In this document: one piece after another, positions 33,047 through 41,572 of the stretch | Layout of the letters: every line of letters starts with the position of its first letter | How positions within the stretch are numbered: the first letter of the stretch is position 1 | From: an uncultured Clostridium sp. | GTDB taxonomy: Bacteria > Bacillota > Clostridia > TANB77 > CAG-508 | Assembly (NCBI GenBank): GCA_900556135.1 | Contig: USNR01000015.1 | Span: 1-41,572, forward strand | Length of the DNA stretch: 41,572 nucleotides | Direction of reading: 5' to 3' | The notes under the pieces: model-generated | What the model saw: only the letters and a program-made list of their open reading frames with translations | Database searches by the model: none | What the model was told of the DNA's origin: nothing | Translations under genes and position numbers: made by a program

Positions 33047-33622
33047 TTGGCAGAAGAATTAGTAGATGTGTATGCACTAGATGGTAGCAGAACGGGAGAA
33101 ATACTAACTAAAGAACAAGCAATAAAAGATGGAAAACTAATAAAGGCATTTCAAATATGGATATTAAATAATAAAGATGAAGTTTTAATGCAATTAAGAA
33201 GTGCAGAAAAGATTCATGATGCAGGGATGATAGACATTTGTGGAGGACATGTGCAAAGTCAGGAAAGAGAAATAGATGCCGTTGTAAGAGAAATGAAAGA
33301 GGAGTTAGGAGAAAATGTTTTTTCTCCTGACGAATTAAAAAAAATACAAAAAGTTGGAAACGGAAGAGTAGACTTTACCAAGTATGGAAGACAAGGAAAT
33401 TATATTGTTCCATGGTATTTATTGAAAATACAACGCTCAATAGATTATGACGATTTCAACTTACAAGAAGAAGAAATCGCAAAGGTGAAATGGATTCCAT
33501 ATCAAGATGTAAAAAATGCAATTATTAGCGGAAAAAAGAATATAAGGATTCCAAATACACAGACAGTTGTAAATTTGATATCTAAATTAGAAGAAAAAAT
33601 GTATGAGGAAGAAAGGGAATAA
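33047..33622 (+). CDS. Nudix hydrolase
   Basis: A 191-residue Nudix protein with a full box, GGHVQSQEREIDAVVREMKEELG (G-x5-E-x7-REUxEExGU). The N-terminal part (LVDVYALDGSRTGE, FQIWILNNKDEVLMQLRS) matches Nudix proteins of the isopentenyl-diphosphate-isomerase-like group, which act on diphosphate-linked substrates. No substrate can be named. It starts with TTG, supported by AAGGAT upstream. Its place between pgk and tpiA is unusual and suggests a housecleaning or regulatory link to triose metabolism. Confidence 0.88.
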   Translation: MAEELVDVYALDGSRTGEILTKEQAIKDGKLIKAFQIWILNNKDEVLMQLRSAEKIHDAGMIDICGGHVQSQEREIDAVVREMKEELGENVFSPDELKKIQKVGNGRVDFTKYGRQGNYIVPWYLLKIQRSIDYDDFNLQEEEIAKVKWIPYQDVKNAIISGKKNIRIPNTQTVVNLISKLEEKMYEEERE

Positions 33623-33630
33623 AGAATACT

Positions 33631-34383
33631 ATGAGAAAAAAAGTTATTGCAGGAAATTGGAAAATGAATATGCTTCCTAATGAAACTTTAGAGTTTATAG
33701 AAATGCTAATTCCAAAGGTAAAAGACACAGACAAAGAAGTGATTGTATGTGTACCATATACCGATTTGTTTTATGCATTATTATCAGCTCAAAATACCAA
33801 TATAAAAATTGGAGCGCAGAATATGCACTGGGAAGATAAAGGAGCATACACTGGAGAAATTTCAGGAGAGATGCTTAAAGCTATAGGTGTTCAGTATGTA
33901 ATAATTGGTCATTCTGAAAGAAGACAATATTTTGCAGAAACAGATGAAACTGTTAATAAAAAAATAAAAAAAGCTTTTGAGTGTAATTTAAAACCAATAG
34001 TTTGTGTTGGTGAAACATTAGAACAAAAAGAGAAAAATGAAACTGAAAATATAATAACAAACCAAGTGGAAAAAGCTTTAAAAGATATTAGCTCAGATAA
34101 TGTTAAAGAAATGATTGTTGCGTATGAACCAATATGGGCAATAGGAACTGGAAAAACAGCAACAGCAGAAGATGCAAATAATGTTATAAAGTCAATAAGA
34201 GCAAAAATAGCTGATTTGTATAATGAAGAAATTGCACAAGAGGTTATAATTCAATATGGTGGAAGTGTTAAACCAGCAAATGCAAAAGAATTATTTGAAA
34301 CATCAGATATTGATGGAGGATTAGTAGGTGGAGCAAGCCTTAATGCTCAAGATTTTGCTAAAATTATAAACTACGATAAATAA
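33631..34383 (+). CDS. tpiA: Triosephosphate isomerase
   Basis: A 250-residue TIM-barrel enzyme that interconverts dihydroxyacetone phosphate and glyceraldehyde 3-phosphate. Landmarks are AGNWKMN, QNMHWEDKGAYTGE, the catalytic His in IIGHSERR, the catalytic Glu in VAYEPIWAIGTGK and the phosphate-binding YGGSVKPAN and GGLVGGASL. It begins 8 bases after the Nudix stop, so it is co-translated. Confidence 0.96.
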   Translation: MRKKVIAGNWKMNMLPNETLEFIEMLIPKVKDTDKEVIVCVPYTDLFYALLSAQNTNIKIGAQNMHWEDKGAYTGEISGEMLKAIGVQYVIIGHSERRQYFAETDETVNKKIKKAFECNLKPIVCVGETLEQKEKNETENIITNQVEKALKDISSDNVKEMIVAYEPIWAIGTGKTATAEDANNVIKSIRAKIADLYNEEIAQEVIIQYGGSVKPANAKELFETSDIDGGLVGGASLNAQDFAKIINYDK

Positions 34384-34463
34384 TGAAAATATCAAATTTA
34401 AAGTAAAAATAAAAGACTATAATATAATATTAGTTTATATTGTATGGAAAGGATAGAACTAAA

Positions 34464-35996
34464 ATGAAAGATAAATTGATGATGCTAATGATATTAGATG
34501 GATTTGGCATTAATGAGAATGAACAAGGAAATGCAGTTAAACTAGCGAATACACCAAATATTGATAAACTAATGAAAACATGCCCTACAACACAAATTCA
34601 TGCAAGTGGACTTGCAGTAGGTTTACCAGAAGGACAAATGGGAAATTCTGAAGTAGGACATACTAATATAGGAGCAGGAAGAATTGTATATCAAGAATTA
34701 ACTAAAATAACAAAATCTATAGAAGATGGAGACTTTTTTAGTAACGAAGCATTGAATAAAGCAATAGAAAACTGTAAGAAAAATAATTCTAAATTGCACA
34801 TAATGGGGCTACTTTCAGATGGAGGAGTGCATAGTCATAATCGCCATTTATATGCTATATTGGAATTAGCAAAAAGAAAAGATTTTGAGAATGTTTATAT
34901 TCATTGCTTTATGGATGGAAGAGACACACCTCCAACATCAGGAGAGGGATATATAGCAAAATTAGAAGAAAAAATTAAAGAAAAAGGTATAGGAAAAATT
35001 GCAACAATATCTGGTAGATTTTACAGCATGGATAGAGATAAAAGATGGCAAAGGATTCAAAAGGCTTATAATGCAATGGTAAAAGGAGAAGGTATAAAAG
35101 CTAACTCTGCAATACAAGCAATAGAGAGTTCTTATCAAAAAGAAGTATTTGATGAATTTATAGAGCCTACTGTAATTTATAATGGAGATTCACCTGTTGC
35201 AAAAATAGAAGAAAATGACTCTGTAGTATTCTTTAATTTCAGACCAGATAGAGCAAGAGAAATTACCAGAACTCTAGTTGATAGAAATTTTGCAGAATTT
35301 GATACAAATAAAAATCTTAATTTGTATTTTGTATGTATGACTCCATATGATGAAACAATGCCAAATGTGGACATAGCTTTCAAGAAAGAAACACTAGTAA
35401 ATACATTTGGAGAATATATTAGCAAAAATGGATTAACACAATTAAGAATAGCTGAAACAGAAAAATATGCACATGTTACATTCTTCTTTAATGGAGGAGA
35501 AGAAAAGCAATATAAAGGAGAAGATAGAATACTAGTACCATCTCCAAAAGTTGAAACATATGATATGCAACCAGAAATGAGTGCTGAAGAAGTTACTGAA
35601 AAGGTGGTTGATGCTATAAACTCTAAAAAATATGATGTTGTAATATTAAATTATGCTAATCCAGATATGGTTGGACATACAGGCAGTTTAGAAGCAACAA
35701 TAAAGGCAATAGAAAAAATAGATGAATGCGTTGAGAGAGTGGTTGAGGCTGTAAATAATCAGGAAGGAAGATTGATTATAACAGCGGATCATGGAAATTC
35801 TGAGCAAATGATAGACTATAAAACAGGAGAGCCACATACAGCACATACAACAAATCCAGTTCCATTAATATTAGTTGGAGTAGACAATGTAAAATTAAAA
35901 GAAGGAAGATTGGCAGATTTAGCTCCAACAATGTTAGATATTATGGGATTAGAAAAGCCAGCTGAAATGACAGGAGAAAGTATTATAGAAAAATAG
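34464..35996 (+). CDS. gpmI: 2,3-bisphosphoglycerate-independent phosphoglycerate mutase
   Basis: A 510-residue Mn-dependent mutase that converts 3- to 2-phosphoglycerate. Motifs are MILDGFGINENEQGNA, the phosphoserine loop GQMGNSEVGHTNIGAG, HCFMDGRDTPPTSG, FNFRPDRARE and the metal ligands in ANPDMVGHTG and ITADHGN. ATG 34464 has AAAGGAT upstream. The length is exactly that of the family. Enolase would be the next glycolytic enzyme but is not in the window. Confidence 0.96.
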   Translation: MKDKLMMLMILDGFGINENEQGNAVKLANTPNIDKLMKTCPTTQIHASGLAVGLPEGQMGNSEVGHTNIGAGRIVYQELTKITKSIEDGDFFSNEALNKAIENCKKNNSKLHIMGLLSDGGVHSHNRHLYAILELAKRKDFENVYIHCFMDGRDTPPTSGEGYIAKLEEKIKEKGIGKIATISGRFYSMDRDKRWQRIQKAYNAMVKGEGIKANSAIQAIESSYQKEVFDEFIEPTVIYNGDSPVAKIEENDSVVFFNFRPDRAREITRTLVDRNFAEFDTNKNLNLYFVCMTPYDETMPNVDIAFKKETLVNTFGEYISKNGLTQLRIAETEKYAHVTFFFNGGEEKQYKGEDRILVPSPKVETYDMQPEMSAEEVTEKVVDAINSKKYDVVILNYANPDMVGHTGSLEATIKAIEKIDECVERVVEAVNNQEGRLIITADHGNSEQMIDYKTGEPHTAHTTNPVPLILVGVDNVKLKEGRLADLAPTMLDIMGLEKPAEMTGESIIEK

Positions 35997-36033
35997 TAAT
36001 AAACGTTTTAAGAAGAAGAATGGAAGGAATATT

Positions 36034-36693
36034 ATGAAAAATAAGCCAACACTAAAAAGCATATATTCAGACATTAGAAGCTTGCTATTTAACATGATAC
36101 CTGAAAAATGGGAGAGTGTATATTTATATGCTTCTGTAATAGTAGACAAGAAAAACAAAGAAAGTGGAGAGATGTTTTTCTACTATTTTCCTAAAAGTGT
36201 TATAAAGAAAAATCCAGTAAATGTATATGAAGTTCCACTAAAATTTAATATAAATGAAACTTCATATATGAAACTGGCAAGTCAATTATATGAACTAATA
36301 AAAGAACTAAGGCATGAATGTATGAAAGTTGACAAAACATCATGGTCAAATATATCAATAAGTATTGAAAATGTTGAGTTTTTAGTAGAATACAATTATG
36401 ATAATTTGCAAAATTCAACTTATACAAGCGAGGATAGAAGAAATATATGGAAATATAAACATTTAGACTATCCTATAGAAAAGTTTACAAAACAAGAAAG
36501 AGAAACACTTTATAGATATTTAAGAGAAGAAGAAATGGGGCAACATGGAGTAACCATTTATTCAGAAACCTTCTATCAAAAACATATTCATAATGATATA
36601 CAGTATAACATGGAACAAAATGAACAATATGTTCAAGTAGATGAAGTTGAAGCAAAAAGTAAAGTAAAAAGTCAAATATTAAAATTAGACTAA
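36034..36693 (+). CDS. DUF600 / YezG-family protein
   Basis: A 219-residue soluble protein whose first ~150 residues resemble the YezG (DUF600) family: IYSDIRSLLFNMIPEKWESVYLYASVI, FFYYFPKS, a helix with YELIKELRHE, and then WSNISISIENVEFLVEYNYD. In Bacillus these are immunity proteins for YeeF-type (LXG) toxins. No toxin gene is nearby, so this one may be an orphan immunity protein or may have another role. The last ~60 residues are charged and appear to be an added tail. GGAAGG precedes the ATG, 38 bases after gpmI. Confidence 0.7.
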   Translation: MKNKPTLKSIYSDIRSLLFNMIPEKWESVYLYASVIVDKKNKESGEMFFYYFPKSVIKKNPVNVYEVPLKFNINETSYMKLASQLYELIKELRHECMKVDKTSWSNISISIENVEFLVEYNYDNLQNSTYTSEDRRNIWKYKHLDYPIEKFTKQERETLYRYLREEEMGQHGVTIYSETFYQKHIHNDIQYNMEQNEQYVQVDEVEAKSKVKSQILKLD

Positions 36694-36738
36694 TTTTTAC
36701 AACCAAGTTTGATGCTTAAGGAAGGAATATAATAAAAT

Positions 36739-38430
36739 ATGGCTAATCGAAGAGTGAAAAATAAAAAAACAAAAGGAATGTATAAATATATAGTAACTGG
36801 AATTTTATTAATAGTAATAGCTTGGATACTAAATATAGCACCAAATTATGTAAGAGATAATATTGGGGATAAAGTTAGTTTAGTTATAAATAATAATAAT
36901 GTTACTAAAAAATTAAAAAATGATATTTTAATAGAAAATAATGTTATTTATATATCAGAAGATGATATAGAAAACTATTTTGATGGAGAAATACATTATG
37001 ACAGTCAATATGACCAAATAATAACAACATCAGATACAAAGGTTGCAGCATTACCTATAAATAGCAAAACAATTGAAATAAATAGTTCAAGAGTTACGGT
37101 ATATGCAGGAGCTATGAAAAAAGATGATAAATATTATTTACCATTTTCAGAAATAAGCAAAAATGTATATAATATTGAAACAACATATATAAAAGATACA
37201 AATACTGTTGTTGCTGTTTCTTTAGACAGAGAATTAGTTTATGCTAATTCTAGTAAAAAAAATAAAGTAAAATATAAACCAACAGCATTTTCAAAAAATG
37301 TAGATGTAATTCAAAGAGGAGATAATGTTACTGTTGTGAAACAACAGGACAACGAAAAAGTTCCAGATGGTTGGACAAAGGTTACAACAGAAAATGGAAA
37401 AATCGGTTATGTAAAAAGTAACACTTTAGTAAATTCTCAAACAATGAGAAATGATTTTCAAATAGAAAAACAGATAGAAGGTAATATAAGTATTGTATGG
37501 GATTATATTAATTACTCTTTTCCAAATAGAAATGGAAAAATAGAAGGTGTAAATGTTGTTTCTCCTACACTTATAAGTTTGCAAAAGTTAGGAAAGGGAG
37601 AATTAGATACACGATTAGGAACCAATGCAGTAAATTATGTTACATGGGCTCACAATAATGGATATAAAGTATGGGTTTTAGCTTCTAATGAGTCAATGAA
37701 AGATACAACATCAGAGATTGTAAATGACTATAAATTAAGGGAAAAATTCATAAATAATGTTGTGGACATAGTGGTAAAATATAACTTTGATGGGGTTAAT
37801 TTAGATTTTGAAAACATAAATATGTCGGATAAAGATGCATATTCAAGATTAATAATAGAGCTTGCACCAAGATTAAAAGAATTAGGAAAAGTATTATCTG
37901 TTGATGTTACTGCTCCAGATGGCTCAGAAGATTGGTCTTTATGCTTTGATAGAAATAAAATTGCAAAAGTTGCAGATTATATTGTATTTATGGGATACGA
38001 CCAACATGGAACATCATCGAGTGAACCAGGTACAGTAGCAGGATATAATTGGGTAGAAACTAATATAGGTAAGTTTATAGACAGAGAAGAAATAGACCCT
38101 GATAAGATAATATTAGGAATGCCATTTTATACAAGAATATGGTCAGTACAAGGAGAAAAATTTAGTAGTAAGATTGTATTTATGGACGAGACATATGATT
38201 CGCTTCCAACTAACACAAAAACAACATGGTTGGAAACTGAAAAACAAAACTATGCAGAATACACAAAAGGAAATACAACATATAAAGTATGGATTGAGGA
38301 TTTAGATTCGATAAAGGAAAAACTAAATTTAGTAAGTAAATACAAACTTGCTGGTGCAGCTTATTGGAGAAAAGATATGGAAAGCGAAAAGGTATGGGAT
38401 ATAATATCTGAAAAATTGAACATAAAATAG
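36739..38430 (+). CDS. Cell-surface family 18 glycoside hydrolase
   Basis: A 563-residue membrane-anchored enzyme. One N-terminal membrane helix (~17-33) is followed by a copper-amine-oxidase-like / stalk domain (~40-180), an SH3-like wall-binding segment (~193-233, DVIQRGDNVTVVKQ ... GYVKSNTL) and a GH18 TIM barrel. The GH18 active-site motif is FDGVNLDFEN near residue 350-359, with catalytic Glu ~358, and YIVFMGYDQHG and MPFYTRIW are further matches. Clostridial and bacillar proteins of this layout (YdhD, YaaH/SleL type) cut N-acetylglucosamine polymers of peptidoglycan or spore cortex. Surface remodelling is inferred. The ribosome binding site GGAAGG is rather far (13 bases) from the ATG. 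Confidence 0.85.
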   Translation: MANRRVKNKKTKGMYKYIVTGILLIVIAWILNIAPNYVRDNIGDKVSLVINNNNVTKKLKNDILIENNVIYISEDDIENYFDGEIHYDSQYDQIITTSDTKVAALPINSKTIEINSSRVTVYAGAMKKDDKYYLPFSEISKNVYNIETTYIKDTNTVVAVSLDRELVYANSSKKNKVKYKPTAFSKNVDVIQRGDNVTVVKQQDNEKVPDGWTKVTTENGKIGYVKSNTLVNSQTMRNDFQIEKQIEGNISIVWDYINYSFPNRNGKIEGVNVVSPTLISLQKLGKGELDTRLGTNAVNYVTWAHNNGYKVWVLASNESMKDTTSEIVNDYKLREKFINNVVDIVVKYNFDGVNLDFENINMSDKDAYSRLIIELAPRLKELGKVLSVDVTAPDGSEDWSLCFDRNKIAKVADYIVFMGYDQHGTSSSEPGTVAGYNWVETNIGKFIDREEIDPDKIILGMPFYTRIWSVQGEKFSSKIVFMDETYDSLPTNTKTTWLETEKQNYAEYTKGNTTYKVWIEDLDSIKEKLNLVSKYKLAGAAYWRKDMESEKVWDIISEKLNIK

Positions 38431-38454
38431 ATAATAACATCATATATTTTGTAT

Positions 38455-39423
38455 ATGAATAAATATAATAATAAAGTATATGTAGATGTGTGTAATAATA
38501 TAAAAATGTTTTCTGTATTAGAAAATACAAATCAAATAAAAGAAAAAATTAATAACCTAAAAATTAAAAAAGTTATTAATTTTTTTCTTATGTTAAAGTA
38601 CCAAATTTATACTTCAGCAAATATAATAAAAGAAGTAAAATTTGAAAATAATAAAATGTATATAATATATACTAAAAGATTTGAAAAAAGGTTTGTACGA
38701 AAAGCAGAAAAGAATATTGGAAAAATAATAAAAAATAGTAATTGCTTAATTGTACTTTCTAAGGCATTAATAAATACTTTGAAATTAAGTGAAAATAAGT
38801 ATGTTAAAGAATGTATAGACAGCAATAAAAATGATAAAACTCAGTTAAAAAAACATATCTCTCAAGTGATAGAAAAAGTTATAAAAACAAGAAGTGAAAC
38901 TGTAGAACAAAATAATATATATGTATTAATAAAAAGCAACAATGTAGAATATAGAGAAATGCTTATGGAAATGAGTTTGAAATATAAAAGTTTAAATATT
39001 GTTACAAATAATATACAGGATTTTAAGAGATTAGAATCAGATATATATGAAAAGTATGGCATTTTTATCACAATTTCGAACAATAAAAGAAAATCACTTT
39101 TAAGGGCTAAATATATATTAAATATTAATTACAATGAAAAAGAAATAAATGAATTTAATATAGAAAGAAAATCTATAATATTCAATATCTCGGAGAATCA
39201 AATAAGAAAGATACGTGGATTTGATGGGATAATAATAAATAATGTAGAGACAAAGTATGTTAGAAAAAAATGTATAAAACAAAATGAATATAAATATAAT
39301 AGAAAGCAAATCATATCAAGTAATTTCTTTGACAATATGAACAAAAATGATTTACAGCCAATTATAGCTGATTTTATTGGTAATAATGGGATTATTACGG
39401 GAAAAGAAATAAAAAATGTCTAG
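38455..39423 (+). CDS. Unrecognised 322-residue protein
   Basis: I do not recognise this Lys/Asn/Ile-rich protein. Residues ~150-270 show alternating strands and helices (NIYVLIKSNNVEYREMLMEM, LNIVTNNIQDF, GIFITISNN, SIIFNISEN, DGIIINNVE) that could be a Rossmann-like domain, though no glycine motif is complete. No signal peptide or membrane segment is seen. ATG 38455 is used because no ribosome binding site supports it or the TTG at 38449. The start is therefore uncertain. It lies 24 bases after the GH18 gene, likely on the same transcript, and 94 bases before greA, which has its own promoter. Confidence 0.6.
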   Translation: MNKYNNKVYVDVCNNIKMFSVLENTNQIKEKINNLKIKKVINFFLMLKYQIYTSANIIKEVKFENNKMYIIYTKRFEKRFVRKAEKNIGKIIKNSNCLIVLSKALINTLKLSENKYVKECIDSNKNDKTQLKKHISQVIEKVIKTRSETVEQNNIYVLIKSNNVEYREMLMEMSLKYKSLNIVTNNIQDFKRLESDIYEKYGIFITISNNKRKSLLRAKYILNINYNEKEINEFNIERKSIIFNISENQIRKIRGFDGIIINNVETKYVRKKCIKQNEYKYNRKQIISSNFFDNMNKNDLQPIIADFIGNNGIITGKEIKNV

Positions 39424-39433
39424 AATTTTAGTA

Positions 39434-39462
39434 TTGACAAAATATAAAAAAAGGTTTATTAT
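39434..39462 (+). promoter_or_regulatory. Promoter of greA
   Basis: TTGACA (39434-39439), exactly 17 bases, TATTAT (39457-39462), starting 10 bases after the preceding gene's stop. Confidence 0.8.
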
Positions 39463-39517
39463 ATAGCAATGTATAGAAAAAAAAATAATATATGCTACAA
39501 AGGAGGGAAGAGCAGAG

Positions 39518-39994
39518 ATGGGAGATAAAGAAATACTTTTAACTCAAGAAGGGTATGACAAATTAGAAAAGGAATTAGATTATTTAAAAACAGAGAAAAG
39601 AGGAGAAATTGCAGAAAGAATAAAAGTTGCATTAGGCTTTGGGGATTTATCAGAAAACTCAGAATATGATGAAGCTAAAACAGCTCAAGCTGAAAATGAA
39701 GCTAAAATAGCTGAGTTAGAAAACAAAGTTAGATATGCAAAAATAATAGATGAATCTGAAATAGATACAAAAACAGTTCAAGTAGGTAACAGCGTAAAAT
39801 TATATGACGAAGAATTTCAAGAAGAAGTGTCATACACTATCGTTGGATCTACAGAAGTTGACCTAGCAAAATCTAGAATATCAAACGAATCACCTATAGG
39901 TGCAGCACTGATAGGAAAGAAAAAAGGTCAAATAGTAGAGGTAGATACACCAGCAGGAATAGCTAAGTATAAAATATTATCAATAACAAAATAA
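39518..39994 (+). CDS. greA: Transcription elongation factor GreA
   Basis: A 158-residue GreA that rescues backtracked RNA polymerase by stimulating transcript cleavage. The N-terminal coiled coil begins LTQEGYDKLEKELDYLK, the tip carries the acidic pair in GDLSENSEYDEAK, and the C-terminal FKBP-like domain has VGSTEVDLAKSRISNESPIGAALIGKKKGQ. AAGGAGGG precedes the ATG. It has its own promoter and terminator. Confidence 0.96.
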   Translation: MGDKEILLTQEGYDKLEKELDYLKTEKRGEIAERIKVALGFGDLSENSEYDEAKTAQAENEAKIAELENKVRYAKIIDESEIDTKTVQVGNSVKLYDEEFQEEVSYTIVGSTEVDLAKSRISNESPIGAALIGKKKGQIVEVDTPAGIAKYKILSITK

Positions 39995-40001
39995 TAAAAA
40001 C

Positions 40002-40044
40002 AAAAACCAATTATTAAAGTAATGTACTTAATAATTGGTTTTTT
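40002..40044. terminator. Bidirectional terminator between greA and deoD
   Basis: Sixteen perfect base pairs (40002-40017 with 40028-40043), a 10-base loop, T-runs on both strands. It serves the convergent greA and deoD genes. Confidence 0.9.
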
Positions 40045-40094
40045 GAATTTTAATATATAGATATTTACAAAGCTAAGAGTTTGCAAAATACCTA

Positions 40095-40823
40095 TTAATG
40101 TGTATCTTTACGTATTGCGGATTCTAGAGCTAAGGTTATCATAGAGTTTAAAGATGTTTGTCTTTCTTCTGCAGAGATTTGCTCTTTTTTTGCGTGTGAA
40201 TCAACAACACTTAATAAGCAACTTGCTTTTTTATTTAATATTTTTGCGTTATAGAATAATGCGAAGGCTTCCATTTCAGCTGCTTCAATATTTAGATCTT
40301 TTGGTAATCTTTCTAATAATTCTGGTATGCTTTTTAGATAGTAGTCAAAGCAGTCCGAACATAAAGTATTAGTAAGAGTGATTGGAATATTTACGTCTTT
40401 TGCAGTATTTTGAATAATAGTATTTATTTCGGTATTTGCTTGTAACAAATGGCAATCTTCGCCTGTAAGTTCATAAGCGTAATTTCCTTCTGTGTAGCAA
40501 TTATCTACTAAAAGAATGTCTAACATATTTAGGTTTGGTGTATATACTCCGCAAGAGCCTATTCTAATGATTGTGTCGACATTGTAAAATTTGAATAGTT
40601 CATATGAATATATCCCTATGCTTGGCATGCCCATTCCAGATGCAAATACGGTTATTTTTTTTCCTTTGTAAGTTCCTGTGTAGCCAAACATTCCTCTTAC
40701 ATCATTTATAAGTTTAGCATTTTCTAAAAAGTTTTCAGCGATATATTTGGCTCTAAGTGGGTCTCCTGGCATTAGTACTGTGCTTGCAATATCTTCTATT
40801 TTTGCATTATTATGAGGTGTCAT
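40095..40823 (-). CDS. deoD: Purine nucleoside phosphorylase, DeoD type
   Basis: A 242-residue hexameric-type phosphorylase that splits purine (deoxy)nucleosides to base and sugar 1-phosphate. Motifs are MPGDPLRAKYIAENF (phosphate), GMGMPSIGIYSYELF, IRIGSCGVY, and the nucleoside-binding AAEMEAFALF with the catalytic Asp near VVDSH. GGAG precedes the ATG, and transcription is towards greA. No other nucleoside salvage gene is in the window. Confidence 0.95.
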   Translation of the reverse strand: MTPHNNAKIEDIASTVLMPGDPLRAKYIAENFLENAKLINDVRGMFGYTGTYKGKKITVFASGMGMPSIGIYSYELFKFYNVDTIIRIGSCGVYTPNLNMLDILLVDNCYTEGNYAYELTGEDCHLLQANTEINTIIQNTAKDVNIPITLTNTLCSDCFDYYLKSIPELLERLPKDLNIEAAEMEAFALFYNAKILNKKASCLLSVVDSHAKKEQISAEERQTSLNSMITLALESAIRKDTH

Positions 40824-40997
40824 AATTTTTTAGTCTCCTTTTCTAAAATTTGTATTTGATTTTACGTGTTTATTATAACATAGGAAATTTTTTTTGACTA
40901 GATTTTTTATTTCTCTCGTTAATTCTAAAGAATAATCAATTATTGCGATTAAAACTGTTCGTTTGGCTTCAAAATACATTTCGCCACGATTAACTTG

Positions 40998-41031
40998 ATT
41001 ATAAAATAGTTTACCAAGACTATTTTATAAT
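40998..41031. repeat. 13-base-pair perfect inverted repeat
   Basis: ATTATAAAATAGT (40998-41010) and ACTATTTTATAAT (41019-41031) are exact complements around an 8-base loop, with no T-run afterwards. It lies 175 bases upstream of deoD and 30 bases before the structured element. Confidence 0.55.
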
Positions 41032-41060
41032 TGGCTGCGATTGTCTTATTCAATTTTAGC

Positions 41061-41196
41061 GCATGGCATAATAAAAATGATGTACAATTAGGGATTGAAA
41101 TTTTCTCTTAACTATGAGAAATTGTCTTTATCGTAGGACGATAAGGGAAATTTCTGGGTTCCCTGATTTACAACATTTTATTATGCAAAATGAGCG
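41061..41196. ncRNA. Candidate structured RNA or MITE-like element
   Basis: Bases 41066-41094 pair with 41160-41186 in a long imperfect stem, extended outward by CGCAT against ATGAGCG. Inside it, 41097-41103 pairs with 41148-41154 (GAAATTT/AAATTTC), and two hairpins fill the interior: 41103-41107 with 41116-41120, and 41126-41134 with 41138-41146 (nine pairs, one G-U). Nearly every base is in a helix. No known RNA family was recognised (not tmRNA, SRP, RNase P or a riboswitch I know), and the strand is undetermined. Confidence 0.45.
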
Positions 41197-41572
41197 GATG
41201 TCAGAAGTAAAATAATTGAAGAAGGATGAAAAAGAAAAAACTTAAAAAAATAGTAAAGACATAAAATGAAGGATTTTAATTTGTGAAAATTTATTTTTTA
41301 CTTTGATTAAAATTCAGGATAAAATGACTTGAAAAATAAAACAATATGTTATAAATTTTGAATGAAGTAAGATTGAAGTTTGGTTACATAAAAATAAATT
41401 TTGAATTAAGTATATAACTTAAGGAAAACTGATCTTTTTTCAAATTAATATATTTCTAAGATTTTCCCATATTTCCAGCAATTTTATTTAAAGATTAGCA
41501 AATATTTTTTATAAAAATTATTTAAAACTTTTTGTTATTAAATGTTGATTTTTCTAAGTATTATTGCTATAC

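Larger units (their letters stand above)
40824..41572. other. Gene-free 749-base right end
   Basis: No reading frame of useful length with a ribosome binding site occurs on either strand. The first 170 bases are AT-rich with a 13-base-pair palindrome at 40998-41031. The part 41061-41196 folds into a compact multi-helix element. The rest to 41572 is AT-rich sequence in which I see nothing, apart from a 12-codon ATG frame after GAAGGATG near 41,229 that is too short to support. Confidence 0.6.

Noticed and set aside
1..41572. CRISPR arrays, tRNA or rRNA genes
   Set aside because: No regularly spaced repeats, no cloverleaf with a GGTTC-type arm, and no rRNA-like conserved stretch were seen on either strand.

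Overview
The window comes from a very AT-rich, low-GC Gram-positive bacterium, most likely an uncultured or gut-type member of Clostridia (Bacillota). The support is AGGAGG-type ribosome binding sites before most genes, sigma-A promoters, ordinary stop codons including TGA, a clostridial-style type IV pilus operon with tiny pilins, and the gene content (gap-pgk-tpiA-gpmI, greA, deoD, rsmA, uppP). No species can be named from this alone. I saw no rRNA, tRNA, CRISPR array or intact insertion sequence.

Positions 1-14,540 look accessory. The left edge holds a partial unknown gene and a truncated serine recombinase. The right edge holds a Fic/DUF1016 (YhcG) remnant and a 160-residue orphan whose codon use differs from its neighbours. 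Between them lie a small XRE regulator (1198-1437, minus); a plus-strand operon of a SPASM radical SAM enzyme, two tandem PaaK/CapK-like adenylating enzymes, a RaSEA-like radical SAM enzyme and a GNAT acetyltransferase (1653-7226); a pepD peptidase gene with two frameshifts (7251-8761, minus); an ABC-F ATPase (8940-10703); and a minus-strand radical SAM plus ATP-grasp pair (10760-12761). Both radical SAM operons carry the same 20-base segment containing an imperfect palindrome just upstream of a recognisable promoter. A second copy of the palindrome lies between the XRE gene and the first operon. I infer that the two operons form one regulon and probably one undescribed biosynthetic or modification pathway. 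This is the best candidate for a new system in the window.

Positions 14,569-19,056 hold mostly housekeeping genes: a CDF transporter with the Asn-Asp-Asp-Asp pattern of manganese exporters, an XRE/small-protein pair, inorganic pyrophosphatase, a membrane-anchored TPR protein and UppP. Positions 19,265-28,352 are one type IV pilus operon: a PilM-PilN fusion, PilO-like, PilP-like, a tiny pilin, a prepilin peptidase homologue lacking its second catalytic motif, two minor pilins, PilB, PilT and PilC. Positions 28,439-36,693 carry a ROK sugar kinase, RsmA, a well-expressed 75-residue orphan, and the glycolytic operon gap-pgk-nudix-tpiA-gpmI followed by a YezG-like protein. The right end has a GH18 glycosidase, an unrecognised 323-residue protein, greA and deoD. 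The last 750 bases have no gene but hold a compact multi-helix element that may be a structured RNA or a small non-autonomous mobile element.
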